64,000 nucleotides of DNA from Alphaproteobacteria bacterium. Lineage in GTDB: Bacteria; Pseudomonadota; Alphaproteobacteria; Acetobacterales; Acetobacteraceae. The notes under the pieces were generated by a model that worked only from the letters and a program-made list of their open reading frames with translations, was not told the DNA's origin and searched no databases. Positions within the stretch are counted from its first letter, which is position 1. Each line of letters begins with the position of its first letter. This document shows positions 53,241-62,357 of the stretch, one piece after another. Both the position numbers and the translations under genes were made by a program. The stretch spans positions 1 through 64,000 of the forward strand of contig JAPLOI010000080.1 of NCBI GenBank assembly GCA_026400815.1, given 5' to 3'.

Positions 53241-54593
53241 ATGGTGCCCCGCTATACCCGCCCCGCCATGGCCGCGATCTGGGCGCCCGAGAACCGCTAC
53301 CGCATCTGGTTCGAGATCGAGGCGCTGGCCGCGGAAGGGATGTCGCTCTACGGCGACGTGCCGGCGGAATCGGCCCGTGCCATCCGCGAGAAGGGCGGCG
53401 CCAAGCTGGCGGCGATCAGCGCCGAAGACGTGCAGCGGATCGACGATATCGAGAAGGTCACGCGGCACGACGTGATCGCGTTCCTGACGTGGCTGGCTGA
53501 AGCAATCGGCGATGACAGCCGCTTCGTGCATCTGGGGCTGACCAGTTCGGACGTGCTGGATACCTGCCTTTCCATCCAGCTGACCCAGGCGGCCGACATG
53601 CTGCTGGCGGACCTGGACGAGGTGCTGGCCGCGCTGCGCAAGCGGGCCTTCGAATTCAAGCACACGCCCACGATCGGGCGCAGCCATGGCATCCATGCGG
53701 AGCCCACCAGCTTCGGGCTGAAGCTGGCCGGACATTACGCCGAATTCATGCGCGGCAAGGAGCGTTTGCAGGCGGCGCGCAAGGAAATCGCGGTGGCGGC
53801 GCTGTCTGGCGCCGTCGGCACCTTCGCCCATGTGGACCCGCGCGTGGAGGAGTTCGTGGCGGCGAAGCTGGGGCTCGCCGTGGAGCCGGTCTCCACCCAG
53901 GTGATCCCGCGCGACCGGCACGCGATGTTCTTCTCGGTGCTGGCGGTGATCGCCTGCGCGGTGGAACGGCTGGCGACCGAGGTGCGGCATCTGCAGCGCA
54001 GCGAAGTGCGCGAGGCGGAGGAATTCTTCCATGCCGGGCAGAAGGGCAGCTCGGCGATGCCGCACAAGCGCAACCCGGTGCTGTCGGAGAACCTGACCGG
54101 GCTGGCGCGAATCGTGCGCGCGGCGGTGGTGCCGGCGCTGGAGAACGTGACGCTGTGGCATGAGCGCGACATCAGCCATTCCTCCGTGGAACGGGCGATC
54201 GGGCCCGACGCGACGGTGACGCTGGATTTCGCGCTCGCCCGGCTGGCGGGGATGATGGACAAGCTGACGGTGTATCCCGAGCAGATGCAGGCCAACCTGG
54301 ATAGCCTGGGCGGGGTGGTGCATTCGGGCGAGGTGCTGCTGGCGCTGGCGCGCGCGGGCATCCTGCGTGAGGACGCCTATGCGATCGTGCAGCGCAACGC
54401 GATGGCGACCTGGACCAAGCTGGGCTCGGCCGAGGGGCGCGGCTTCCGTGAGAACCTGCTGGCGGACCCGGAGGTGGCCGGGCGCGTCACCGCCGCGCAG
54501 ATCGACGCGGCGATGGATTCGCGGCTGCATTTGGCGCAGCTGGATGTGCTCTACACCCGGGTGTTCGGCGAGCCCGGCCCAGCCGCGCCCTGA
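53241..54593 (+). CDS. purB: Adenylosuccinate lyase PurB
   Basis: Catalyses two fumarate-releasing steps of purine synthesis. 450 aa from MVPRYTRPAMAAIW, the clade-2 form. Signature SSAMPHKRNPVLSENLTGL, substrate segments GLTSSDVLDTCLSIQLTQA and GRSHGIHAEPTSFGLKLAGHYAEF. ATG 53241 with AAGGAG upstream. It lies apart from purCSQL by about 1.8 kb but on the same strand. Confidence 0.97.
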   Translation: MVPRYTRPAMAAIWAPENRYRIWFEIEALAAEGMSLYGDVPAESARAIREKGGAKLAAISAEDVQRIDDIEKVTRHDVIAFLTWLAEAIGDDSRFVHLGLTSSDVLDTCLSIQLTQAADMLLADLDEVLAALRKRAFEFKHTPTIGRSHGIHAEPTSFGLKLAGHYAEFMRGKERLQAARKEIAVAALSGAVGTFAHVDPRVEEFVAAKLGLAVEPVSTQVIPRDRHAMFFSVLAVIACAVERLATEVRHLQRSEVREAEEFFHAGQKGSSAMPHKRNPVLSENLTGLARIVRAAVVPALENVTLWHERDISHSSVERAIGPDATVTLDFALARLAGMMDKLTVYPEQMQANLDSLGGVVHSGEVLLALARAGILREDAYAIVQRNAMATWTKLGSAEGRGFRENLLADPEVAGRVTAAQIDAAMDSRLHLAQLDVLYTRVFGEPGPAAP

Positions 54594-54599
54594 GGCCCC

Positions 54600-56180
54600 C
54601 TACCCCCGCTTGATGTTCCAGAAGGCCGGCAGGCCGGTGATCCAGCCGCTGATGTCGGCGCGGTGGGCCACCGGGGTGAAGAGCTGGCCGGTGGGGATGT
54701 AGGGCAGGTCGACGAAGGCCTGCTTCTGGATTTCGACCGCGATTCGCTTCTGCGCCTCGATATCAGGGGCCTTCAGCCATTCGTCGCGCAGCGCCTCGGT
54801 CCGGGGGCTGGTGGGCCAGCCCGGCGCCGCGTCCTTGCCGTTGCCGCGCAGCCAGACATTGGCGACCGGGTTCAACTCGTCCGCCCCGCCCCAGCCGGTG
54901 TGGAATATGCTCCAGCCGCCCTGCTCCACCGGCTCCGGCTTGGCGCGGCGCTGCATCGCGGTGGCCCAGTCCATCGCCTGCACCTCCACGTTGAAGCCGA
55001 TCTGCTTCAGCAGCTGGCCGGAGACCTCGGCCATGGCGCGGTAGATCGGGAAATCCGTGGGCAGCATCGCCACGGTGCGCTCACCCTTGTAGCCGCTGGC
55101 GGCGAGCGCGCGTTTGGCGGCTTCGAGGTTGCGCGGCGTTGTGAGCGCCTCCAGCCCCGCATCGCTGGCCATGGGGGTGCCGGGGCAGAAATAGCCGACG
55201 CCGGTGCGCCACAGCGAACGGTCGTCGCCGTTGGCGGCCAGCATGTACTCCTCCTGCGAGAAGGCCGGCAGGATGGCGCGGCGCACCGCCGGGTTGTCGA
55301 AGGGCGGGTGCAGGTGGTTGAAGCGGAACTTGCCGATGAGGCCGAGCGGCTCCATCACCCGCACCGTCACACCCTGGGCGCGCTTGAGCTGCGGCACGAG
55401 ATCCACCAGCGGCCAGCGCAGCCAATCGACCTCGCCGCGTTGCAGGGCGGCGGCCGCGGTGGCGCCATCGGGCATCACCAGGACTTCGACGCGGTTGAAA
55501 TGGACCATCTTCGGGCCGGCGGTGCCCTCGGCGGCGCCGCCCTGGCGCGGCACGTAGCCCTGGAACTTCTCGTAGGCCATGCGCGCGCCGGGAATGCGGT
55601 CCGCCGGCAAGAATCGGAATGGGCCGCTGCCGGTGGGGTCGGTCACCTGCTTGAACGGGTCCGTGCTGGCCAGGCGCTCCGGCATGATGATGCAGGGGGG
55701 CGCCGAGTATTTGGCCAGCGCCACCGGCAGCTGCGGGAACGAGGATTTCAGGCGGAACACGATGGTGCGGTCGTCGGGCGCCGAGACCTCGTCGGTCACG
55801 GCGCGAACGGCCTGGCCGAAGCTGTCGCGCGCCCACCAGCGCTGGATGCTGGCGACGCAATCCTTCGCCAGGACCGGCTCGTTGTCGTGGAAGCGCAGGC
55901 CTTCGCGCAGCGTCATGGTCCAGCGGCGGCCTTCGTCGGAGACCACGTGGCCGGCGAGCATCTGCGGCTGGGGGTTCAGCGCGTCATCCAGCCCGTAGAG
56001 CGTGTCGTAGACCATGAAGGCGTGGTCGCGGGTTTGGGAGGCGGTGGTCCAGATCGGGTCCAGCGAGGCGATGTCGGCGGCGGGAACGTAGCGGATGGTG
56101 CCGGCGCCCTGGGCGCGGGCCAGGTTCGGCGCGGCGAGAGCGGCCCCGGCCGCGGCTAGCAGGTGTCGACGGCGCAGCAT
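54600..56180 (-). CDS. Peptide-type ABC transporter substrate-binding protein
   Basis: 526 aa SBP family 5 (DppA/OppA) protein. Leader [25 protein letters not shown] has a twin-Arg style RRR-HLL motif. Domains: [84 protein letters not shown] and [24 protein letters not shown]. It has no permease or ATPase in the window, so it is an orphan or is served by another locus. Convergent with purB. Confidence 0.9.
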   Translation of the reverse strand: MLRRRHLLAAAGAALAAPNLARAQGAGTIRYVPAADIASLDPIWTTASQTRDHAFMVYDTLYGLDDALNPQPQMLAGHVVSDEGRRWTMTLREGLRFHDNEPVLAKDCVASIQRWWARDSFGQAVRAVTDEVSAPDDRTIVFRLKSSFPQLPVALAKYSAPPCIIMPERLASTDPFKQVTDPTGSGPFRFLPADRIPGARMAYEKFQGYVPRQGGAAEGTAGPKMVHFNRVEVLVMPDGATAAAALQRGEVDWLRWPLVDLVPQLKRAQGVTVRVMEPLGLIGKFRFNHLHPPFDNPAVRRAILPAFSQEEYMLAANGDDRSLWRTGVGYFCPGTPMASDAGLEALTTPRNLEAAKRALAASGYKGERTVAMLPTDFPIYRAMAEVSGQLLKQIGFNVEVQAMDWATAMQRRAKPEPVEQGGWSIFHTGWGGADELNPVANVWLRGNGKDAAPGWPTSPRTEALRDEWLKAPDIEAQKRIAVEIQKQAFVDLPYIPTGQLFTPVAHRADISGWITGLPAFWNIKRG

Positions 56181-56371
56181 GGCCCAATCCCCCGGTTCAT
56201 TGGCCGGCGTGCCGGCGTATGGCGCAGCGTAACGGGCGGACCCGGCCCGCTGCAACCGCGGCGGGCGGCGGCCGTGGGGGGCGTGGCATCGGGGGCGGTG
56301 CGCTGCTATACCGCGCCTGCGCCGGTTGCGGCGCAGCATTCGGGGGACCCATCCCCCTGGAGAAGTTTGCC

Positions 56372-57136
56372 ATGGCACGCCGCCGCCAGCTCTATGAGGG
56401 CAAGGCCAAGATCCTGTTCGAAGGGCCCGAGCCCGGGACCCTGGTGCAGTATTTCAAGGACGATGCCACCGCCTTCAATTCCCAGAAGAAGGGCGTGATC
56501 ACCGGTAAGGGCGTGCTGAACAACCGGATCAGCGAATACCTGATGCTGCGGCTGACCGATATCGGCATTCCCACCCACTTCGTGCGCCGGCTGAACATGC
56601 GCGAGCAACTCATTCGCGAAGTTGAGATCATCCCGGTGGAGATCGTGGTGCGCAACGTGGCGGCGGGCAGCCTTTCGACGCGGCTGGGCATCCCGGAAGG
56701 AACGCGGCTGCCGCGCTCGATCATCGAGTACTACTATAAGAACGACACGCTGGGCGACCCGATGGTTTCCGAGGAGCACATCACCTGCTTCGGCTGGGCG
56801 GCGACCCAGGACATGGACGATATCGTAGCGTTGACGTTGCGGATCAACGACTTCCTGGCTGGGCTGTTCCTGGGCGTGGGCATCACGCTGGTGGACTTCA
56901 AGATCGAGTTCGGCCGGTTGTGGGAGAACGAGGAGATGCGCATCGTTCTGGCCGACGAGATCTCCCCGGACAATTGCCGGTTGTGGGACAGCAAGACCAG
57001 CGAGAAGATGGACAAGGATCGCTTCCGCCGCGACCTCGGCAAGGTGGAGGAGGCCTACCAGGAGGTCGCCCGCCGGCTGGGGATCCTGCCGGAAGCCGGG
57101 GTGCGGGATCTCAAAGGTCCGGAGGTCATGCAATGA
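56372..57136 (+). CDS. purC: Phosphoribosylaminoimidazole-succinocarboxamide synthase PurC
   Basis: 254 aa SAICAR synthetase. Opens [61 protein letters not shown], and [33 protein letters not shown] are diagnostic. ATG 56372, with CTGGAGAAG before it. First of a purC-purS-purQ-purL-bolA-grxD run. The 191 bases to the divergent binding-protein gene presumably hold both promoters; no motif is clear. Confidence 0.97.
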   Translation: MARRRQLYEGKAKILFEGPEPGTLVQYFKDDATAFNSQKKGVITGKGVLNNRISEYLMLRLTDIGIPTHFVRRLNMREQLIREVEIIPVEIVVRNVAAGSLSTRLGIPEGTRLPRSIIEYYYKNDTLGDPMVSEEHITCFGWAATQDMDDIVALTLRINDFLAGLFLGVGITLVDFKIEFGRLWENEEMRIVLADEISPDNCRLWDSKTSEKMDKDRFRRDLGKVEEAYQEVARRLGILPEAGVRDLKGPEVMQ

Positions 57137-57202
57137 CCGACCGCTTCGACCATAAGATGGTGATGCAATAATGTTTGGATTCAATCCGTTCGGAGCCGAT
57201 CG

Positions 57203-57445
57203 ATGAAAGCCGTTGTCACCGTGATGCTGAAGAACGGGGTTCTGGACCCGCAGGGCAAGGCCATCGGGCAGGCGCTGTCCGGGCTGGGCTTTGATGGCGT
57301 GGGCGAAGTGCGCGCCGGCAAGGTGATCGAGGTGGAGCTGGCGGAGACCGATCCGGCGAAGGCGCAGGCGGCGGCCGAGGAGATGGCGCGCAAGCTGCTG
57401 GCCAATACGGTGATCGAGAGCTTCAAGGTCGAGATCGCGGCATGA
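57203..57445 (+). CDS. purS: Phosphoribosylformylglycinamidine synthase subunit PurS
   Basis: 80 aa small subunit of the PurLSQ enzyme. [20 protein letters not shown] and ESFKVEIAA are typical. Overlaps purQ by 4 bases (ATGA). Confidence 0.97.
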   Translation: MKAVVTVMLKNGVLDPQGKAIGQALSGLGFDGVGEVRAGKVIEVELAETDPAKAQAAAEEMARKLLANTVIESFKVEIAA

Positions 57446-58134
57446 AGGCGGGCATCGTCGTTTTTCCCGGGATCAACCGGGAGCGCGACATGGCGATCGC
57501 GCTGGAACGCAGCGCGGGCCATGCGCCGCGGATGGTGTGGCACCGGGAGAGTGATCTCTCGGGGCTTGATCTCGTGGTGATCCCCGGCGGGTTCAGCTAC
57601 GGCGATTACCTGCGCTGCGGGGCCATGGCGGCGCAGTCGCCGATCATGGGTGCGATCCGGGCGCATGCGGCGCGTGGTGGCCATGTGCTGGGCGTTTGCA
57701 ACGGGTTCCAGATCCTGATCGAGGCCGGGCTGCTGCCGGGGGCGCTGCTGCGCAACCAGGGGCTGCGCTTCCTGGCGATGGATTGCCACCTGAAGGTGGA
57801 ACGGGCCGATACCGACTTCACCCGGCATTACCAGCAGGGCGAGGTGTTCCGCGCCCCGATGGCGCATGGCGACGGCAACTACTTCGCGGCCCCCGAGACG
57901 CTGGACCGGCTGGAGGGCGAAGGGCGGGTGATCTTCCGCTACGCCACCCCCACCGGGGAGATCACGCCGGAGGCCAACCGCAACGGCAGCCAGCGCAACA
58001 TCGCCGGCATCGCCAGCGAGAATTTGCGTGTGCTGGGCCTGATGCCGCACCCCGAGGACCTCGTGGACCCGCTGATGGGCGGCGAGGACGGCAAGCCCCT
58101 GTTCGACTCCATCTGCGCCGCGCTCGCAGCATAA
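57442..58134 (+). CDS. purQ: Phosphoribosylformylglycinamidine synthase glutaminase subunit PurQ
   Basis: 230 aa class I glutaminase that supplies ammonia to PurL. Opens [21 protein letters not shown]; nucleophile Cys in [22 protein letters not shown], catalytic His-Glu in [10 protein letters not shown] ([12 protein letters not shown]). Overlaps purS; 13 bases before purL. Confidence 0.97.
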   Translation: MKAGIVVFPGINRERDMAIALERSAGHAPRMVWHRESDLSGLDLVVIPGGFSYGDYLRCGAMAAQSPIMGAIRAHAARGGHVLGVCNGFQILIEAGLLPGALLRNQGLRFLAMDCHLKVERADTDFTRHYQQGEVFRAPMAHGDGNYFAAPETLDRLEGEGRVIFRYATPTGEITPEANRNGSQRNIAGIASENLRVLGLMPHPEDLVDPLMGGEDGKPLFDSICAALAA

Positions 58135-58147
58135 GAAGGCTATCCCG

Positions 58148-60328
58148 ATGGCGCGTGACGTGAACCAGGCCCTCGCCCGCGAGTTTGGCCTTTCCGCCGA
58201 TGAATACCAGCGCGTGCTGGAGATCATGGGGCGCACCCCCAGCCTGACGGAGCTGGGGATCTTCAGCGTGATGTGGTCGGAGCACTGCTCCTACAAATCC
58301 TCGCGCGTGTGGCTGAAGACGCTGCCGACCAAGGCGCCGTGGGTGATCCATGGCCCCGGCGAGAATGCCGGGGTGGTGGATATCGGCGAAGGCCTGGCCG
58401 CCGTGTTCAAGATGGAAAGCCACAACCACCCGAGCTTCATCGAGCCCTACCAGGGGGCTGCCACCGGCGTGGGCGGCATTCTGCGCGACGTGTTCACCAT
58501 GGGCGCGCGGCCGATCGCCAACCTGAACGCGCTGCGCTTCGGCGACCCGAAGCTGGCGCGCACCAAGCGCATCGTGGATGGCGTGGTGCGGGGCATCGGC
58601 GGCTACGGCAATTGCGTGGGCGTGCCGACGGTGGGGGGCGAGATCAACTTCCACCCGGCCTATAACGGCAACCCGCTGGTGAACGCGATGACGGTGGGCA
58701 TCGCGGACAAGACCAAGATCTTCCTGAGTGCGGCGGCCGGCATCGGCAATCCGGTGGTGTATGTCGGCTCCAAGACCGGGCGGGACGGCATCCATGGCGC
58801 GACCATGGCCAGCGCCGAGTTCGGCAAGGATGCCGAGGAGAAGCGGCCGACCGTGCAGGTGGGCGACCCGTTCGTGGAGAAGCTGCTGATCGAGGCCTGC
58901 CTGGAGCTGATGGCCACCGACGCGATCGTGGCGATCCAGGACATGGGGGCCGCCGGCCTCACCTCCTCCTCCGTGGAGATGGCGGGCAAGGGCGGCGTGG
59001 GGATCGAGCTGGAGCTGGACCACGTGCCGCAGCGCGAGACCGGCATGTCGGCGTACGAGATGATGCTGTCGGAATCGCAGGAGCGCATGCTGATGGTGCT
59101 GCGCCCGGACCGGCAGGAGGTGGCGCGGGCCATCTTCGAGAAGTGGGAGCTGGATTTCGCCGTGATCGGGCACCTAACCGAGACCGGGCGGATCGTGATC
59201 AAGCACAAGGGCCAGGTGGAGGCGGATATTCCGCTGGACCCGCTGGCCGAGCAGGCGCCGCTGTATCACCGGCCGACCGAGGAGACGCCGAAGCAGGCGC
59301 GGTTGGGGCCGGTGGCAGATACGGCCGGGCTGGGCCCTGCCCTTCGCACGCTGATGGGCTGCCCCGATCTGTGCTCGCGCCGTTGGGTGTGGGAGCAGTA
59401 TGACTACACGATCGGCGGCCAGACGGTGAAGCGGCCGGGGGCGGCGGATGCGGCGATCGTGAAGCTGGAGGGGCGCACGCGCGCCCTGGCGCTGACCACG
59501 GATTGCACGCCGCGCTACGTGCTGGCGGACCCCGAGGTGGGCGGTGCGCAGGCGGTGGCCGAGGCGTGGCGCAACATCACTGCCACGGGCGCCCTGCCGC
59601 TGGCGATCACCGACAACATGAACTTCGCCAACCCCGAGAAGCCCCGGATCATGGGGCAGTTTGCGGCCTCCATCCGCGGCATGTCCGCGGCGTGCACGGC
59701 GCTCGACTTCCCGGTCGTGTCCGGCAATGTCTCCCTCTACAACGAGACCGAGGGGCGGCCGATCCTGCCGACGCCGGCGATCGGGGGCTTGGGCGTGCTG
59801 GAGGATGCGGCGCAGGCGGTGGGCTATGGGCTGACGCCCGGGCTTTCGCTGGTGCTGGTGGGTGCCACCGAGGGGTGGCTCGGCCAGTCCCTGTGGCTGC
59901 GCGAGATCGCCGGGCGTGAGGAAGGGGCTCCGCCGCCGGTGGATCTGGCGGCCGAGCGGCGCAATGGCGATTTCGTGCGTGGCGAGATCCTGGCCGGGCG
60001 CGTGGCGGCCTGCCACGACGTGGCCGATGGCGGGCTGCTGGTGGCCGTGGCCGAGATGGCTTTGGCCGGTGATACCGGGGCGACGCTGGAGCGCGGCGGC
60101 GATGCGGCGTACTGGTACGGCGAGGACCAGGGGCGCTATGTGCTGGCGACGACCGATGCCGCCGGCGTGCTGGCCCGGGCCCAGGCGGCGGGTGTGCCGG
60201 CGCGGCTGTTGGGTTCCACCGGTGGCGCATTGTTGACTCTGCCCGATGGCGATACCATCTCCCTGGCCGAACTGCGGCGGCTGCACGAGGCTTTCCTGCC
60301 GGCGTGGATGGACGGCCGAGCCAGCTGA
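58148..60328 (+). CDS. purL: Phosphoribosylformylglycinamidine synthase large subunit PurL
   Basis: 726 aa, the small-type PurL of the PurLSQ complex. ATP/substrate motifs: [91 protein letters not shown] and [10 protein letters not shown]. Complete and intact. Confidence 0.98.
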   Translation: MARDVNQALAREFGLSADEYQRVLEIMGRTPSLTELGIFSVMWSEHCSYKSSRVWLKTLPTKAPWVIHGPGENAGVVDIGEGLAAVFKMESHNHPSFIEPYQGAATGVGGILRDVFTMGARPIANLNALRFGDPKLARTKRIVDGVVRGIGGYGNCVGVPTVGGEINFHPAYNGNPLVNAMTVGIADKTKIFLSAAAGIGNPVVYVGSKTGRDGIHGATMASAEFGKDAEEKRPTVQVGDPFVEKLLIEACLELMATDAIVAIQDMGAAGLTSSSVEMAGKGGVGIELELDHVPQRETGMSAYEMMLSESQERMLMVLRPDRQEVARAIFEKWELDFAVIGHLTETGRIVIKHKGQVEADIPLDPLAEQAPLYHRPTEETPKQARLGPVADTAGLGPALRTLMGCPDLCSRRWVWEQYDYTIGGQTVKRPGAADAAIVKLEGRTRALALTTDCTPRYVLADPEVGGAQAVAEAWRNITATGALPLAITDNMNFANPEKPRIMGQFAASIRGMSAACTALDFPVVSGNVSLYNETEGRPILPTPAIGGLGVLEDAAQAVGYGLTPGLSLVLVGATEGWLGQSLWLREIAGREEGAPPPVDLAAERRNGDFVRGEILAGRVAACHDVADGGLLVAVAEMALAGDTGATLERGGDAAYWYGEDQGRYVLATTDAAGVLARAQAAGVPARLLGSTGGALLTLPDGDTISLAELRRLHEAFLPAWMDGRAS

Positions 60329-60341
60329 AGGGAATACGCGC

Positions 60342-60575
60342 ATGGCGATGCCTGCCAACGAGATCGAGGCGTTGATCAAGGCCGGGCTTCCCGACGCCCA
60401 GGTGACGATTGAGGACCTGGCCGGTGACGGCGACCACTATGCCGCGAAGGTTGTCAGCGAGGCGTTTCGCGGCAAGTCTCGCGTGCAGCAGCACCAGCTG
60501 GTCTATGCCGCGCTGCGCGGCCGCATGGGGGGCGAACTGCACGCCCTCGCCCTTCAGACCTCCGCTCCCGATTGA
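60342..60575 (+). CDS. BolA/IbaG family protein
   Basis: 77 aa. [65 protein letters not shown] (given as residue range 7-70) is the BolA fold with the conserved [10 protein letters not shown] and QHQLVY segments. ATG 60342 after GAAGGGA. It directly precedes the CGFS glutaredoxin, the classic BolA-Grx4 pair that handles [2Fe-2S] clusters and iron signalling. Confidence 0.94.
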   Translation: MAMPANEIEALIKAGLPDAQVTIEDLAGDGDHYAAKVVSEAFRGKSRVQQHQLVYAALRGRMGGELHALALQTSAPD

Positions 60576-60586
60576 GGAACAGCACG

Positions 60587-60922
60587 ATGGCCAACCCCGT
60601 TTTCGACCGTATCCAGTCTGACATCTCCGACAACTCGGTGATGCTCTACATGAAGGGGACCGCGATGTTCCCGCAATGCGGGTTCTCCGCGCGCGTGGTG
60701 CAGATCCTCAGCCACATGGGCGTGCCCTTCAAGACCGCCAACGTGCTGGAGGATGCCGAGCTGCGTGACGGGATCAAGCAGTTCAGCAACTGGCCGACGA
60801 TTCCGCAGCTTTACGTGGCCGGCGAGTTCGTGGGCGGCTGCGACATCGTGACCGAGATGTTCCAGTCCGGCGAGCTGAAGACGGCGCTGGAAGAGAAGGG
60901 CGTGCCGGTCGCCAACGGCTGA
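60587..60922 (+). CDS. grxD: Monothiol glutaredoxin Grx4 (GrxD)
   Basis: 111 aa monothiol glutaredoxin binding a [2Fe-2S] cluster with glutathione. [20 protein letters not shown] contains the CGFS active site; [30 protein letters not shown] is also typical. ATG 60587, 11 bases after the bolA stop. A strong terminator follows. Confidence 0.97.
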   Translation: MANPVFDRIQSDISDNSVMLYMKGTAMFPQCGFSARVVQILSHMGVPFKTANVLEDAELRDGIKQFSNWPTIPQLYVAGEFVGGCDIVTEMFQSGELKTALEEKGVPVANG

Positions 60923-60944
60923 CCGGAGCGTTTTTCACCGAATG

Positions 60945-60982
60945 AGGGGCGCCCCGGGAGACCGGGGCGCCCCTTTCCGTTT
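60945..60982 (+). terminator. Rho-independent terminator after grxD
   Basis: Perfect 13-bp stem AGGGGCGCCCCGG / CCGGGGCGCCCCT (60945-60957 with 60962-60974), GAGA loop, then TTCCGTTT. Ends the pur-bolA-grxD transcript. Confidence 0.85.
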
Positions 60983-61014
60983 CAGGCGTGGCCGGCCCGA
61001 TGGACGGTTGGCGT

Positions 61015-61452
61015 TCAGGCATGAGTCATAGCCGCGGGACGCGGGGTCTTCGCGACGGATTCGAGGTGATGGAGGGTGTTCGCGGGCCAAGGGGGCGCGC
61101 GGGCGGGTTGGGCCGCGCAGAAAACGGGCGCGCGATGGCCTGACAGGGACATGCCCCGGTTGGGCTTGCCGCGCAGGAGCCAGCCGATCTCGGCCCGGAG
61201 TTGCAGCAGGCGGCGCAGAGCGTGGGGGGTTTGGACGGAGTCCAGGTCTTCGTTCAGTTGGGTGTTGGTGGAGAAGAGCCAGTCCTGGCGCAGGGCGCGC
61301 AGCGTGCGGCACGGGGCTTCCGCCATCGAGAAGGCGGCGAGCAGGGCCAGCAGCAGGAGCTTCAACGGCGCCGGAATCCGGGCGTGCAGAATCGCCCGCG
61401 CCCAGGGGCGCGGTGCATCTGCTTGGCTCGGTGCGGCGGGTTGATGGGTCAT
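61015..61452 (-). CDS. Hypothetical membrane protein
   Basis: 145 aa, not recognised. One hydrophobic helix (about residues 28-45, APLKLLLLALLAAFSMAEAP) between a Pro/Ala-rich start and a basic tail with LRRLLQLRAEIGWLLRGKPNRGM. The ATG at 61452 is used; codons further upstream contain AT-rich non-coding DNA. The gene lies between a terminator and repeat-rich DNA, so it could be a marginal or spurious ORF. Confidence 0.45.
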   Translation of the reverse strand: MTHQPAAPSQADAPRPWARAILHARIPAPLKLLLLALLAAFSMAEAPCRTLRALRQDWLFSTNTQLNEDLDSVQTPHALRRLLQLRAEIGWLLRGKPNRGMSLSGHRAPVFCAAQPARAPPWPANTLHHLESVAKTPRPAAMTHA

Positions 61453-61600
61453 CACCTGGGATTGGAGCACAGGCAAGACCGGTGGAACAGGAAAAAATAT
61501 ACGTACGTACGCGATCTGAGTTAGATATAAGAGCGTCGCCCGTGGTGGTGCGCGGGAGGGGCGGATAGGGGGTGGTTGATCGATCGGCCACACGAAAGGA

Positions 61601-61790
61601 CGGGTCTTCTTTTTTCTGAAGAAAAAAGAAGCAAAAAAGACTTCATTCGTTTGCGCCCGTGCAAGTCATCGCGGCACGCACGGTGCGGATAGATGGATTG
61701 CTTCGCTTCGCTCGCAATGACGATGAACGCGACGTCCCTTAGTCATAAAAGTTTTTTGGTTCTTTTTTTCAAAAAAGAACCGCTTGCTTG
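61601..61790. repeat. Pair of inverted AT-rich hairpin elements around a GATTGCTTCGC repeat
   Basis: Most of the 386-base gene-free stretch 61453-61838. Element A (61606-61631) is a perfect 12-bp inverted repeat CTTCTTTTTTCT/AGAAAAAAGAAG followed by CAAAAAAGACTT. Element B (61758-61781) is GGTTCTTTTTT/AAAAAAGAACC, preceded by AAAAGTTTTTT; it is the same element reversed. Between them (61696-61722) lies GATTGCTTCGCTTCGCTCGC, a sequence well known as a dispersed repeat in Alphaproteobacteria. The remaining part (61453-61600) contains AT-rich DNA with TACGTACGTACG (about 61500) but no gene. Confidence 0.75.
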
Positions 61791-61838
61791 CTTTCTGCGC
61801 GAGTGGGCGCCGGGGTTTGGTACCCCGGCGCCCGGGCT

Positions 61839-62357
61839 TCAGTTGCCCTTCAGCAGCATGGCCAGGATGGCATCGAGATGCGCATCGGCCATGGCGCGCA
61901 GTTCGTCATCCGTCCGGTCTTGCACCGGGTGGGGGATGAAGATGCAGGCGGGGTCGGTGCCCAGGGCTTTCGCCTGGACCTCGGCCGCCTCGATGAACTC
62001 CGTGGTGGCGACCACCATCGAAGGGATTCCGCGGGCCTCAAGATCTGCCAGGTCATGCAAACTGCACGACGTGCAAGAGCCTCAGTCCGCGAGCCCCTGG
62101 ATGACGGCCTGCACCTCGGTGCCGATCTGCTGGCGCAGGGGCAGCGGGGCGGGACGGGTCATGGTGGGCTTCATGTAGCGGCGGGTGGCGATCCCGCGCT
62201 GCTGCAGCCGCAGGTCGATCTGGTCGAGGAACACGTCTCCGCGTGGCTTGGAGATGTCGACCAGGCCGATGGTGAGGCCATCGAGCGTGTTGGGCCGCCC
62301 GAGGCGCGGGCGGATCGTCGGACTTCGCTCCGACGTCGGGTCTAGCAGCGCCGTCAT
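61839..62357 (-). CDS. UGSC family selenoprotein (in-frame UGA = selenocysteine)
   Basis: 172 codons from ATG 62357 (AGGAG upstream) to the stop at 61839, read through a UGA at 62082-62084. The frame reads ...VIQGLAD-U-GSCTSCSLHDLADLEARGIP..., the U-G-S-C signature of the UGSC (seleno)protein family. The segments before (LTIGLVDISKPRGDVFLDQI) and after (MVVATTEFIEAAEVQAKALGTDPACIFIPHPVQDRTDDELRAMAD, residue range about 105-155) are both typical and in one frame. A hairpin with a GUU loop starts 11 nt after the UGA. Taken as two separate ORFs, each half would lack the active site. ATG overlaps the stop of the upstream thioredoxin-domain gene. Molecular function is unknown; a redox role is likely. 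Confidence 0.88.
62052..62070 (-). promoter_or_regulatory. Bacterial SECIS-like hairpin
   Basis: GUCGUGCA-GUU-UGCAUGAC on the minus strand: 8-bp stem (one G-U) with a 3-nt loop. It begins 12 nt after the UGA, placing the loop GU at nucleotides 20-21, the same spacing as the SelB-binding loop in E. coli fdhF. Supports selenocysteine rather than stop. Confidence 0.72.
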
